Shown: piece after piece, positions 8,509 to 16,777 of the stretch
Numbering within the stretch: the stretch's first letter is position 1
Layout: each line of letters starts with the position of its first letter
Source: Pseudofrankia coriaricola
Lineage (GTDB): Bacteria; Actinomycetota; Actinomycetes; Frankiales; Frankiaceae
DNA: 45,170 nucleotides
Assembly: GCF_001854805.1 (NCBI RefSeq)
Contig: NZ_MBLO01000247.1
Location: 1-45,170 of the forward strand
Direction of reading: 5' to 3'
Program-made: the position numbers and the translations under genes
Notes under the pieces: generated by a model
What the model saw: only the letters and a program-made list of their open reading frames with translations
What the model was told of the DNA's origin: nothing
The model's database searches: none

Positions 8509-9771
8509 ATGGGGTCCCCGCTGGATAATGCCGCTTTCCGCCGGGTGTGGATCGGCGCCACCGTGTCCGCGGCGGGAGACGCGGCGAGCTGGGTCGCTCT
8601 GGTGGCGTTCGTGTTCGGGCGGCCGCACGGGAGCGTGGCCTTGCTCGCCGCGCTCTACACCGCGCCGGTGGCCGTCGGTGGCCTGGTCGCCGGCTGGGCG
8701 CTGGACCGGTACGACCGGCGATGGTTGTTGGCGGGAGACAGTCTGCTTCGGGCCGCGGTGTTCGGGTCGGTGCCGTTGGCCGCGGTCGCCGGTGGGTTGG
8801 GGACCACCCAGCTGTACCTGGTCGCCGCCATGTACGGGCTGCTGAAGATGATCAGCCTGGCCGGATTCCCCGCGCTGATCCCCAGCCTGGTGGCACCCGG
8901 GCAGTTGATGGCCGCCAACGCTCTGGAGTCGGTGAGTTTCGGGATCGCCGGTCTGGTCGGCGCGGTGGCGGCAGGTTTCTCGGTGGCCCTGGTCGGGCCC
9001 GGGTACGTGGTGGCCTTCGACGCGCTGAGCTACCTGGCGTTCGCGTGTTGCCTGCTCGGTACCCGCGGCCTGGCTGGCACCCGACCGTCCCGGGGTGGTG
9101 TGGCGGCGGGTGGCGGGCTGCGGCCCGTGCTGCGGTTGATCGCGGGCCAGCCGGTGCTACGGGACACCACCGTCATGTTCGCGCTGTTCAACATCGGCGA
9201 GGGCGCGCTGCTGGTCGTGCTGCCGAGGCGCGCTGTGGAGTACGGCCTGGGCGCCGGCGGGTACGGCTACCTGGTGGCCGCCATGACCGGTGGCGAACTG
9301 CTCGCCGCGCTGACCTTGCTGCGCGGTGCCTGGCGGCCATCGCTGACCCGCTCCATCATGGCGGCGTCACTGCTCGCCGCCGCCACGGTGCTCGCGCTGC
9401 TGGTGCCCTCCCGGTGGGCGGCGCTGGTCGGGCTGGTCGGGCTGGGCGGCTGCGCGGCGGCGATGACCACCTGGGCGCAGACCCTGCGCATGGCAGCCGC
9501 GCCGGCCGGTACCCACGGCAGGCTCTTCGGGCTGCTGCGCACACTGATGCAGGCCACCCCACCGCTCGGCGCCGGGCTGGCCGCGCTGACCCTGGGCCAT
9601 GGTGTGACCGTCACGGTACTCGCGGTCTGCGCTCTGATGGCGGTACCGACGCTCGCCTTCGCCCGCGACCTGACCGCCGCCGGTGCCCGGTCGGCTGAGC
9701 CCGATCCGGCGGCCACCGAGACGGACCCGACTACCAGGTCCGGCCCGGTGACGACCGCGAGCGGGGCATGA
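8509..9771 (+). CDS. MFS transporter
   Basis: 420 aa from the ATG at 8509 (MGSPLDNAAFRRVW), with GAGGA about 10 bases upstream; a GTG at 8485 is an alternative. About 12 hydrophobic segments span the length, in two six-helix halves. A DRYDRRW loop after helix 2 corresponds to the MFS motif A region. The FRRVWIGATVSAAGD N-terminus is typical of actinobacterial exporters of the MFS_3/enterobactin-exporter-like group. The substrate is unknown. The last bases run into the next gene 8 bases downstream, so co-transcription with the DNA-repair protein is likely. Confidence 0.88.
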   Translation: MGSPLDNAAFRRVWIGATVSAAGDAASWVALVAFVFGRPHGSVALLAALYTAPVAVGGLVAGWALDRYDRRWLLAGDSLLRAAVFGSVPLAAVAGGLGTTQLYLVAAMYGLLKMISLAGFPALIPSLVAPGQLMAANALESVSFGIAGLVGAVAAGFSVALVGPGYVVAFDALSYLAFACCLLGTRGLAGTRPSRGGVAAGGGLRPVLRLIAGQPVLRDTTVMFALFNIGEGALLVVLPRRAVEYGLGAGGYGYLVAAMTGGELLAALTLLRGAWRPSLTRSIMAASLLAAATVLALLVPSRWAALVGLVGLGGCAAAMTTWAQTLRMAAAPAGTHGRLFGLLRTLMQATPPLGAGLAALTLGHGVTVTVLAVCALMAVPTLAFARDLTAAGARSAEPDPAATETDPTTRSGPVTTASGA

Positions 9772-9778
9772 TCGGAGG

Positions 9779-11200
9779 GTGGATCTCGACTTCGACGTGT
9801 GCTTCGAGGCCACCCGCAGCCGGGACGCGCGGTTCGACGGCTGGTTCATCGTCGGGGTACACACCACCGGGGTCTACTGTCGGCCGAGCTGCCCCTCACC
9901 TGTGTGCCCGAAACCGGTAAACGTCACCTTCTACCGTATTTCGGCGGCCGCGCAGCTGGCCGGGTTGCGCGCGTGCAAGCGCTGCCGCCCCGACGCGGTA
10001 CCCGGCTCGCCGGATTGGAACACCCGGGCCGACCTGGTCGGCCGGGCGATGCGGCTGATCGCCGACGGGGTGGTGGACCGGGAGGGCGTACCCGGCCTGG
10101 CCGGCCGGCTCGCGGTGAGCAGCCGCCACCTGCACCGGGTACTCGTCGAGGGGGTCGGCGCCCCGCCGCTCGCGCTGGCCCGCTCCCGGCGGGCGTATCA
10201 GGCCCGGCTGCTGGTGGAGACTACGGGGATGCCGTTCGGCGAGATCGCCTTCGCGGCCGGCTTCGCCAGCATCCGGCAGTTCAACGACACGCTTCGGGAG
10301 GTCTTCGCGGCCACCCCGTCACAGCTGCGGGCGGCGCGACGGCGGGATGCCCCGCAGCCGCCCGGCGTCCTCATGTTGCGGCTTCCCGTCCGGGTGCCCT
10401 ACGACCCGCACGGCGTGCTGGGCTGGCTGGCGGCCCGGGCGGTGCCGGGGGTCGAGGATTGCCCGGACGGCGAGTACCGAAGGGTGCTCCGGCTGCCCGG
10501 CGGCCCCGGTACGGTAGCTCTGCGGCCGGCGCCCGACCATGTCCAGGCGACCTTCCGCCTGGCCAGCGTGGCGGACCTGGGTGCGGCGGTGGCCCGCTGC
10601 CGGCGTCTGCTCGACCTCGACGCCGACCCGCGAACCTACCTTCCCGTACTGGCTGCCGACCCGGCGCTCGCCCCGCTGGTCGAGGCGTTTCCGGGACTGA
10701 GGCTGCCCTGCTCCGTCGACGGAGCCGAGACCGCGCTGCGCGCGGTACTCGGACCACAGGCGGCGGCGGTCGCCACGCTCGGCGCGTCGCTGGCCGCGCC
10801 GGACGGCCGGCTGACCCACGCCTTTCCCGAGCCCGCGGCGGTTGCTGCGATAGACCCGGCGAAGCTGGGGCTGCCCATGGACCGCGGCCGCACGCTCCGC
10901 GAACTGGCGCGTCGGCTGGCCACGGGGGAGCTGGTCATGGACGAGGGTGTCGACCGCGCCGCGGTACGCCATACCCTCCTCGCCGTGCCCGGCCTCGGCC
11001 CCGCCCTGGTTGACGAGCTGGCCCTGTACGGACTCGGCGACCCCAATGCCTTTCCGGCCGGGGATTCCCGGCTGCGTGCCGCGGCCCGGCAGCGCGGGCT
11101 GCCCGGCGACGCCGCCGGCCTGGCCCGGTACGCGCGGCGGTGGCGGCCATGGCGCGGGTACGCGGCGCACCTCCTGCGGGCAGGACACACCGTTACCTGA
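9779..11200 (+). CDS. Ada-AlkA fusion: DNA-3-methyladenine glycosylase 2 / AraC regulator
   Basis: 473 aa from a GTG at 9779; the sequence DFDVCFEATRSRDARFDGWF matches the usual N-terminus of this family, which fixes the start despite a Shine-Dalgarno too close to it. The domains in order are: an Ada zinc-binding domain with Cys34, Cys38, Cys66 and Cys69; an AraC-type HTH (about 80-190); an AlkA N-terminal domain; and a helix-hairpin-helix glycosylase domain. The hairpin reads VPGLGPALVDELALYG and the catalytic Asp429 sits in NAFPAGD. It should excise alkylated bases and may activate its own adaptive-response promoter. The methyltransferase domain of classical Ada is absent. It follows the MFS gene by 8 bases. 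Confidence 0.93.
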   Translation: MDLDFDVCFEATRSRDARFDGWFIVGVHTTGVYCRPSCPSPVCPKPVNVTFYRISAAAQLAGLRACKRCRPDAVPGSPDWNTRADLVGRAMRLIADGVVDREGVPGLAGRLAVSSRHLHRVLVEGVGAPPLALARSRRAYQARLLVETTGMPFGEIAFAAGFASIRQFNDTLREVFAATPSQLRAARRRDAPQPPGVLMLRLPVRVPYDPHGVLGWLAARAVPGVEDCPDGEYRRVLRLPGGPGTVALRPAPDHVQATFRLASVADLGAAVARCRRLLDLDADPRTYLPVLAADPALAPLVEAFPGLRLPCSVDGAETALRAVLGPQAAAVATLGASLAAPDGRLTHAFPEPAAVAAIDPAKLGLPMDRGRTLRELARRLATGELVMDEGVDRAAVRHTLLAVPGLGPALVDELALYGLGDPNAFPAGDSRLRAAARQRGLPGDAAGLARYARRWRPWRGYAAHLLRAGHTVT

Positions 11201-11353
11201 CGGCCCGCCGGATCCGCCAACGTCCAGCGTGTCGTGGCCCCGGCAGCTCGGCGACGTCATCTGCGTGCTTCGCGCTGGAACGCTCGGACGGCGCGCGGGG
11301 CGGAGCTGGAGCTTCGCCGCCGCGCAGGAGCGGCCCGCCGCTCGGGCCTGCGG

Positions 11354-12022
11354 TTACCGCGTTGCGGTGGCCAGTGCCGCGCGGATGGCGTCCTCGCCGA
11401 CCGGCTGGCCCTTCTCGTTCGATAACGGCCCGTACGGGGTCCCCCACACCGGCGTGCCCGTCGCCTGCCGCCAGCTATCGGCCAGCGGTCCCGCGTCCAC
11501 CACGCTGTACCCGATGGATTCGATGAATTCGGTCACCGCCGCCTTCGCCGACGCGGAGTCCCCGGCGATCGGCAGGTACGAGCGGTCGGCCGCCCCCGCC
11601 GGACGGGCGAGTGACAGCAGGTGCTTGAAGAAGATGCTGTTGAACGCTTTCACGAGCATGGCGTCCGGGATGTACCGCAGCAGCAACTCGCTCGAGGTGA
11701 GCGACTTGCTGTCGAGCTCGGGGATGTGCCCGTCACGGTTGGGGCCGTAGTTGCACGTGTCAATGAGCGTCTTCCCTGCCAGTGGCGCGGCGGGCAAGTA
11801 GGGGAAGGCCTTGACCGGCACCGTGACCACGACGATGTCACCGGCCGCCGCGGCCTCCCCGCTCGTCGCCGCGGACGCCCGCGGCCCCAGTTCCGCGGCC
11901 GTGTCCGCGAGCGTTTCGGGACCGCGCGAGTTGCTGAGCACGACCTGGTGCCCGGCCTCGACGGCGAGCCGCGCGATGGTGCTGCCGATGGCGCCGCTTC
12001 CGATGAATCCCACAGTCGTCAT
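11354..12022 (-). CDS. NADP/F420-dependent-type oxidoreductase (Rossmann)
   Basis: 222 aa from the ATG at 12022 (MTTVGFIGSGAIGS); GGAGGG lies about 11 bases upstream. The GxGxxG dinucleotide motif starts at residue 8 and NSRGPE follows strand 2, a pattern seen in NADP-binding members. VVVTVPVKAF and LVKAFNS are conserved in the 'NADP oxidoreductase, coenzyme F420-dependent' (F420:NADP reductase-like) family. Many members act on unknown substrates, so an F420 role is only possible. It is the last gene of a minus-strand row with the epimerase and SDR genes. A paralogue lies at 14605-15228. Confidence 0.85.
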   Translation of the reverse strand: MTTVGFIGSGAIGSTIARLAVEAGHQVVLSNSRGPETLADTAAELGPRASAATSGEAAAAGDIVVVTVPVKAFPYLPAAPLAGKTLIDTCNYGPNRDGHIPELDSKSLTSSELLLRYIPDAMLVKAFNSIFFKHLLSLARPAGAADRSYLPIAGDSASAKAAVTEFIESIGYSVVDAGPLADSWRQATGTPVWGTPYGPLSNEKGQPVGEDAIRAALATATR

Positions 12023-12094
12023 ATTCTCAGCATCCCTCCAGAAGAGCCGAACCCTTGTCATCTGCCGGACTCGTTGTGATTCGGGTCCCTGCCA

Positions 12095-13030
12095 TCAGAT
12101 GGCGGAGAAGTAATGGCCGTTGTCCAAATCGGCGAGCAGGCTGGGCTGAGCGGGCTCCCAGCCGAGGGTCCGGCGGGTGATGAGGTTGGACGCCGGGTAG
12201 CTCTGCGTGACTATGTTCGCAAGGAACCCAAAGTATCCCGGCACCATCAGTACGTCCGCGGGAACGCTCACGACGGGCAGGCCCAGACGGCTGCCAATGG
12301 CCTCGGCGATTTCGCGGAACGGGATGCCCCCGTCCCCAACCGCGTGCCAGTATTTGCCAGCCGGCCCCTTCTCCAGCGCCAGGCGGAACAAGGAGGCGAC
12401 ATCGCGGACGTGCACGGCGTTCCACAGGTTCGCGCCGTCTCCGGGGTAGCCGGCGAAACCCTTCTCCCTCGCGAGCGCGATCAGCTGCAAGAGGAAGCCG
12501 GCACGATCGGTCGTGCTGTGCGCGATGTTGGCAATCCGCACGACCGAAGACCGCACTCCCCGCTCAGCGAGGCCGACTACGGCGGTTTCCACGACGTTAC
12601 GAGCGTGCAGGGTGCCCTTGTGCTCATCGCCGCCGGGAAGGGCCGGGTCCTCCTCGGTGGCCGGCCGGCCCAGGCTCCCTGGCGAGCCTATGCTCCCCGC
12701 CGCGACCAGCGGTTTTCCGGTTCCCGCCAGTGCTTCGCCGTACGCGAGCATGATCGGGACCTCCGCGGCGGCCACGGCGTCGATCCCGCCGGAGAGAAGC
12801 AGGTCTTGCCTGTGCGCGACGTGGATAACGCCGTCGGAGTCCGCGGCCGCCTCCTTGAGCCCGTCGAGATCCTCGAGGTCGCCGCGACGCACCTTCGCGC
12901 CATGCGCGGACAGCGCCGCCGCGGCCGTGTCCGACCGGGCCAGGCCGGTGACCTCGTGCCCGGCGGCGATGAGCTCGGGGACGATGTACGAACCGGAATG
13001 GCCGGTCCCGCCAGTGACGAAAACGCGCAA
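12095..13030 (-). CDS. SDR-type NAD-dependent epimerase/dehydratase
   Basis: 311 aa from a TTG start (LRVFVTGGTGHSGS read as Met-Arg-Val). A perfect AAGGAG lies 7 bases upstream, and the Rossmann strand begins at once, so the longer GTG/ATG forms are rejected. The nucleotide-binding motif is TGGTGHSG. The usual YxxxK pair is not obvious; HARNVVETA stands at the expected place, so it is an atypical extended SDR. It probably acts on NAD(P)-linked substrates, identity unknown. It begins 15 bases after the stop of the truncated LLM gene, so it may be transcribed with the SDR upstream. Confidence 0.85.
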   Translation of the reverse strand: MRVFVTGGTGHSGSYIVPELIAAGHEVTGLARSDTAAAALSAHGAKVRRGDLEDLDGLKEAAADSDGVIHVAHRQDLLLSGGIDAVAAAEVPIMLAYGEALAGTGKPLVAAGSIGSPGSLGRPATEEDPALPGGDEHKGTLHARNVVETAVVGLAERGVRSSVVRIANIAHSTTDRAGFLLQLIALAREKGFAGYPGDGANLWNAVHVRDVASLFRLALEKGPAGKYWHAVGDGGIPFREIAEAIGSRLGLPVVSVPADVLMVPGYFGFLANIVTQSYPASNLITRRTLGWEPAQPSLLADLDNGHYFSAI

Positions 13031-13037
13031 GCTGCTG

Positions 13038-13043
13038 CTCCTT
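13038..13043 (-). promoter_or_regulatory. AAGGAG ribosome binding site for a TTG start
   Basis: The minus-strand AAGGAG is spaced 7 bases from the TTG at 13030. Together with the immediate GxxGxxG fold downstream it decides the start of the epimerase gene. Confidence 0.8.
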
Positions 13044-13044
13044 G

Positions 13045-13372
13045 TCAACTGTCGTACTCCTGCTTCATCCACCCCAGCCCCACACCAACGCCAAGGCGGC
13101 CGTCGCTGAGCACGTCGAGCGTGGTCAGCAGCCGGGCCAGGTGCGGCGGCTCGTAGTAGAACGTGCTGAGCGTGCTGGCGTTCAGGCGCATCCGGCTGGT
13201 CGCCGCCGCGGCGACGGTCCACAGCAGCACCGGATCGAGGGAGCTGGTCATCTGCGGCCCGTGGGCCAGATAGCTGCTGTCCACATCAACCGGCGTGACC
13301 AGGCGATCGCCGACCCACAGGGTGTCGTAGCCAAGGTCCTCGAGTCCGCGGTAGAACGCGCTCAGGCCGGGG
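13045..13372 (-). pseudogene. LLM class oxidoreductase fragment
   Basis: The translated sequence from LSAFYRGLEDLGYDTLWVGDR to VGLGWMKQEYDS* is clearly the N-terminal third of an LLM-class (luciferase-like, often F420-dependent) oxidoreductase. The first 15 or so residues and about 170 C-terminal residues are missing, and there is no start codon of its own. The fragment begins directly after the SDR stop and ends in a stop just before the epimerase's Shine-Dalgarno. It looks like a deletion remnant between two live genes. Confidence 0.85.
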
Positions 13373-13379
13373 GCGTGGT

Positions 13380-14114
13380 TCAGATGGCGGTGGTGCCGCC
13401 GTCGGTGACCAGTTCCAGGCCGTTGACGTAGCTGGAGTCGTCGGAGGCGAGGAACAGGGCGACGGTGGCGATTTCTTCGGGGCGGCCCATCTTTCCGCGG
13501 GGGATGAGGGACTCGAATGCGGCCTTGGTTGCCTCGTCGAACAGTTCTTCCTGTTTGGCGGTGGCGACCTGGCCGGGGGTCAGGACGTTGACCCGGATCT
13601 TGCGGTCGCGCAGTTCGTTGAGCCAGACGCGGGCCCAGGCCTGCTGGACGGCTTTGCTTCCCGCGTAGAGGCTCCAGCCGGGGAAGGCGTCGAGGGAGGC
13701 GTTGGATCCGGTCATGAAGATCGAGCCGTTGTCGTTGATCAGCGGCAGTGCCTTCTGCACGGTGAACAGGGTGCCGCGCGCGTTGAGCCAGAAGGCGCGG
13801 TGGAACTGTTCCTCGGTGATCTCGCCGAGAACGGCGGGTTCGCCCATCCCGGCGCTGGCCCACAGCACGTCGATCGAGCCCTTTTCCCGCTTGACGGTGT
13901 CGTACAAGCGGTCCAGGTCGTCCAGTTCGGCCGCGTCACCCTGGACGGCGGTGACGTTGCGGCCGATCAGCTTGACGGCGTCGTCCAGTGCTTCCTGCCG
14001 CCGGGCCTGGATGAAAACGTGCGCTCCTTCCTCGACGAACAGTTTGGCGCCGGCCAGTGCCATGCCGGTGGATCCGCCGGTGATCACCGCTACCTTGCCA
14101 TCGAGCTTTCCCAT
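13380..14114 (-). CDS. SDR family oxidoreductase
   Basis: 244 aa from the ATG at 14114, with GGAG spaced 5 bases; a GTG at 14120 is also in frame. It is a classical short-chain dehydrogenase with cofactor motif TGGSTGMALA at 12-21 and catalytic S137, Y150 and K154 (WSLYAGSKA). PEEIATVALFLASDDSSYVNG is the usual C-terminal signature. The second glycine of the TGxxxGIG motif region is replaced (GMAL), but the fold should be intact. It reduces or oxidises an unknown alcohol/ketone with NAD(P)H. A beheaded TetR gene lies divergently upstream, with an operator-like sequence between them. Confidence 0.92.
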   Translation of the reverse strand: MGKLDGKVAVITGGSTGMALAGAKLFVEEGAHVFIQARRQEALDDAVKLIGRNVTAVQGDAAELDDLDRLYDTVKREKGSIDVLWASAGMGEPAVLGEITEEQFHRAFWLNARGTLFTVQKALPLINDNGSIFMTGSNASLDAFPGWSLYAGSKAVQQAWARVWLNELRDRKIRVNVLTPGQVATAKQEELFDEATKAAFESLIPRGKMGRPEEIATVALFLASDDSSYVNGLELVTDGGTTAI

Positions 14115-14140
14115 GATCACTCCGTTGAATTGATGGGTAT

Positions 14141-14155
14141 CCGAAACAGTTCCCG
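14141..14155. promoter_or_regulatory. Imperfect TetR-type operator upstream of the SDR
   Basis: CCGAAACAGTTCCCG is an imperfect palindrome (GAAAC-A-GTTCC core) 27 bases before the SDR start. Similar GGAACTGTTCC-like sites are common between TetR and SDR genes. Here it survives beside the TetR remnant. Binding is inferred. Confidence 0.4.
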
Positions 14156-14439
14156 CATCCCAGTACGCACGCGACTACACGACCGCCATCGCCGCGCGGC
14201 TCACCGAAACCGCCCGCGAAGCCGGCGCCACCAACCCCGAACAACTCGGCGAACAACTGGCGCTGCTCATCGACGGCGCCTCGGCCCGCACCCGAGTCCT
14301 CAACAGCGAATCCTTCCTCACCGCCGCCGCCATCGCCGCCGTCCTCATCGACAACGCCATCCCCGCGTCATCTGCTCGGCAGGCCAGCGATGACCGCGGA
14401 ACTACCGGGTCTGCTCCCGTTCCGGTGGGAGGCCAATGA
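14152..14439 (+). pseudogene. TetR regulator, C-terminal remnant
   Basis: The reading frame from 14152 (PASQYARDYTTAIAARL...) to the TGA at 14437 gives a typical TetR C-terminus. It includes GEQLALLIDGASARTRVLN, then AAAIAAVLIDNAIP, followed by about 25 unrelated residues. The whole DNA-binding half and any start codon are missing, so standard ORF calling does not show it. It is divergent from the SDR gene at 13380-14114, the normal layout of such a pair, so it was probably that gene's repressor. The SDR may now be expressed without local control. Confidence 0.85.
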
Positions 14440-14604
14440 CGGCCCGATCACGCCTCGTCGGCCGGAAGACGACGTCGAGTTCGGCGCGGCCGGAGCGGTA
14501 GCTGCCGGGATTCGGGCTGGAGAGCGGGTCGCGAGATCTGGCCGCGGCATCCGTACGTATCGTCGAACAGTGATGTGGTGCGAGAAGTGGTGGTGCGGGT
14601 GTGC

Positions 14605-15228
14605 TCAGCTGAGACTGCTGACGCCGAGGGAGAAGTTGAAGTCCCCCACGCCGTGGCGGGCCAAGCTGATCATCAGCAGGCCCGCCCCTTCCAGCCATTG
14701 CGCCATCTCCAGGCCTCCGGCATCCAGGGGGCGCAACCCGAGGCTCTCGATGAACGCCGATACGCTCGCCTTGGCCCGCGCGTCGTCGCCGGCGAAGAGC
14801 ACGTCCAGCGGGCGGCCCGGGGCCAGGACGTGGCCGAAGACGGTGTTGAACGCTTTCACGACGTGCGCGCTCGCCGGGGCGGCCTTGGCGATCTCCTGCG
14901 CGGCGGAAGTGCCGTCAGGGGTGACCAGCCCCGTGGCGTCGGCGTTCACGGGGTTTGTGATGTCGATGATGACCTTGCCGACGAGCGCGTTCCCGTACTG
15001 GGCGACGACCGGCACGGCGCTGGCGTTCGGCACGGCGAGGATGACGATGTCGCCGGCTGGGGCGGTGCCGAATGTCCCGACCGTGGCGCCGCCGCCGAGC
15101 GCGGCGGCCAAGTCCTTGGCCTTGGCCGCGTCGCGACCGACGACCTCGACGGCGTTGCCGCCCTCGACCGCGCGGGCGCCTATGGCGCGGGCCATGCCCC
15201 CCAGGCCGATAATGCTGATGCTGCTCAT
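14605..15228 (-). CDS. NADPH-dependent F420 reductase-like oxidoreductase
   Basis: 207 aa, about the usual length. Rossmann motif GLGGMARAIG starts at residue 8. VILAVPNASAVPVV, IDITNPVN and VVKAFNTVFGHVL are conserved in the F420:NADP reductase-like/YDR-type family. The substrate is unknown. The gene diverges from a LysR regulator 200 bases away, which probably controls it. It resembles the 11354-12022 product in fold and motif order but is clearly diverged. Confidence 0.87.
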   Translation of the reverse strand: MSSISIIGLGGMARAIGARAVEGGNAVEVVGRDAAKAKDLAAALGGGATVGTFGTAPAGDIVILAVPNASAVPVVAQYGNALVGKVIIDITNPVNADATGLVTPDGTSAAQEIAKAAPASAHVVKAFNTVFGHVLAPGRPLDVLFAGDDARAKASVSAFIESLGLRPLDAGGLEMAQWLEGAGLLMISLARHGVGDFNFSLGVSSLS

Positions 15229-15427
15229 GGAGTGCCTGCTTTCTGGAGCGGGATAGCTGGACAGAACGCCACGCCCACCCCGTTGTTGTTAACGGTGGTG
15301 TCGTCGACGCCCTTGAATGACGCAATAAACGGCGCTCAATTCCACGGTGCCACTGGCCTGAGTGTGTGTCCAAGACCTCTTTCAGCCGTTGCGATACCCT
15401 GAAGGCATCGCCGGACCGGGAGGTTCC

Positions 15428-16339
15428 ATGGATCTGGACCTGCGCAAGTTGCGCTACTTCGTCGCCGTCGCCGACACGTTGCACTTCGGCCGTGCGGCCG
15501 ATGAGCTGCACATCGCGCAGCCGGTGCTCAGTCGGCAGATCCGTGCGCTGGAACAGGATCTCGGCACTCCGCTGTTCACCAGGGACAGCCACGGCGTGGC
15601 GCTGACCGACGCCGGCAGGCAGTTGCTGACCGACGCTGGCCCGCTGCTGGCCTCCGCGCACGCGGTCCGCCGCCGGGTGACCGTGGCCGCACGCGGCAGC
15701 CAGCGGCTAATGGTCGGCTTCCGGGCCGGCATCCCGGTCATCCCGGCGGCGCGGGCCTTCGAGGCCCGGCACCCGGACGTGGTTGTGGACGTGCAGCGGA
15801 TCGAATGGGACGACCAGGCCACGATGCTGCTCGACGGCCGCATCGACGTCGGCTATGTACGGCTGCCCATCGACGAGACTGGCCTGCGCGTCACCCCGCT
15901 GTACACCGAGCCGCGGGTGGCGGTGCTGCCCGCCGACCACCGGTTGGCCGGCAAGGAGGAGGTCACCGAGGCCGACCTGGCCGGCGAGCCGCTGGTCTGG
16001 CCTGCCGACCCGAGCACACAGCCCACCAGGCGCCCGCACCCCAACGCCGGGTACCTGGTGCGTGGGGTGGACGAGACGCTCGAGCATGTCGCGGCCGGCC
16101 GGGGCATCTCGTTCCTGGCCCGTTCGGCGACCGTGTTCTACTCACATCCGGACGTCATCTATGTGCCCATCCCGGATCTGGCGCCCGACCAGGTGTGCCT
16201 CGCGGTGGCGGCCTCGCGCACCTCGCCAGTGGTCGACGACTTCTTCATCGCGGCTCAGGCGACGGCCGAGATCACGGCAGAATGTGGGAACTATGAAATG
16301 TGGCAGCTTGGAATCGGTGCCGTTTCAAAGCGCGACTGA
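15428..16339 (+). CDS. LysR family transcriptional regulator
   Basis: 303 aa from the ATG at 15428 with GGGAGG five bases upstream; an earlier start at 15362 adds unrelated residues. The N-terminal winged HTH (1-60) reads LRKLRYFVAVADTLHFGRAADELHIAQPVLSRQIRALE in family-typical order. The periplasmic-binding-like effector domain spans about 90-290. The last 20 or so residues (after AEITAEC) look unlike the family and may be read-through into a neighbouring sequence. It is divergent from the reductase at 14605-15228, the likely target. Confidence 0.92.
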   Translation: MDLDLRKLRYFVAVADTLHFGRAADELHIAQPVLSRQIRALEQDLGTPLFTRDSHGVALTDAGRQLLTDAGPLLASAHAVRRRVTVAARGSQRLMVGFRAGIPVIPAARAFEARHPDVVVDVQRIEWDDQATMLLDGRIDVGYVRLPIDETGLRVTPLYTEPRVAVLPADHRLAGKEEVTEADLAGEPLVWPADPSTQPTRRPHPNAGYLVRGVDETLEHVAAGRGISFLARSATVFYSHPDVIYVPIPDLAPDQVCLAVAASRTSPVVDDFFIAAQATAEITAECGNYEMWQLGIGAVSKRD

Positions 16340-16387
16340 GCAGCCCGACTGACAACAGCAGCGCCAACAGAGGGCACGCGGCCATAG

Positions 16388-16669
16388 CGATGGCGCCTGC
16401 TCCGCGCGATCACCGGCGATCTGTCCGTGCTCCGCTCCGAGTCGGACGCCGACGATGAGCGCCGCGCGGATCCGATCTGGCTGCGCGGGGTCATGTACAC
16501 CGCCGTGACGGCGATCGAGGCCTGCGTCGATGTCGCGCAGCACATCTGCGCGGCACAGGGCTGGGGACCGCCAACGGACAACGGTGACGCGATCCGTCTC
16601 CTCGGCAGTCACGGGGCGCTGGCCGCGACGCTCGCACTGTCGCTGCGCAAGGCCGGGTGCCGTAAGTAG
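16388..16669 (+). pseudogene. HepT-like RNase toxin remnant
   Basis: The frame after the TAG at 16385 reads RWRLLRAITGDLSVLRSE... then VMYTAVTAIEACVDVAQHI and GWGPPTDNGDAIRLLG. This is the core of the HepT (DUF86) toxin of the type VII HepT-MntA system. It stops at GCRK*, exactly where the family continues GFRN and the RNase motif RxxxxH. The catalytic site and about 50 C-terminal residues are lost. There is no bona fide start (a GTG at 16427 is internal), and no MntA antitoxin gene is nearby. It should be inactive. Confidence 0.8.
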
Positions 16670-16777
16670 CCCGTCTTGTCGGATAGGCGATGGACGTCAC
16701 GTTGGCGCCTCGCGGGAGCCTTGGACGGCGCGGGCTAGAGTCCGCCAGGTGCTGATCATTGAGGTGGACCTGCCGTG

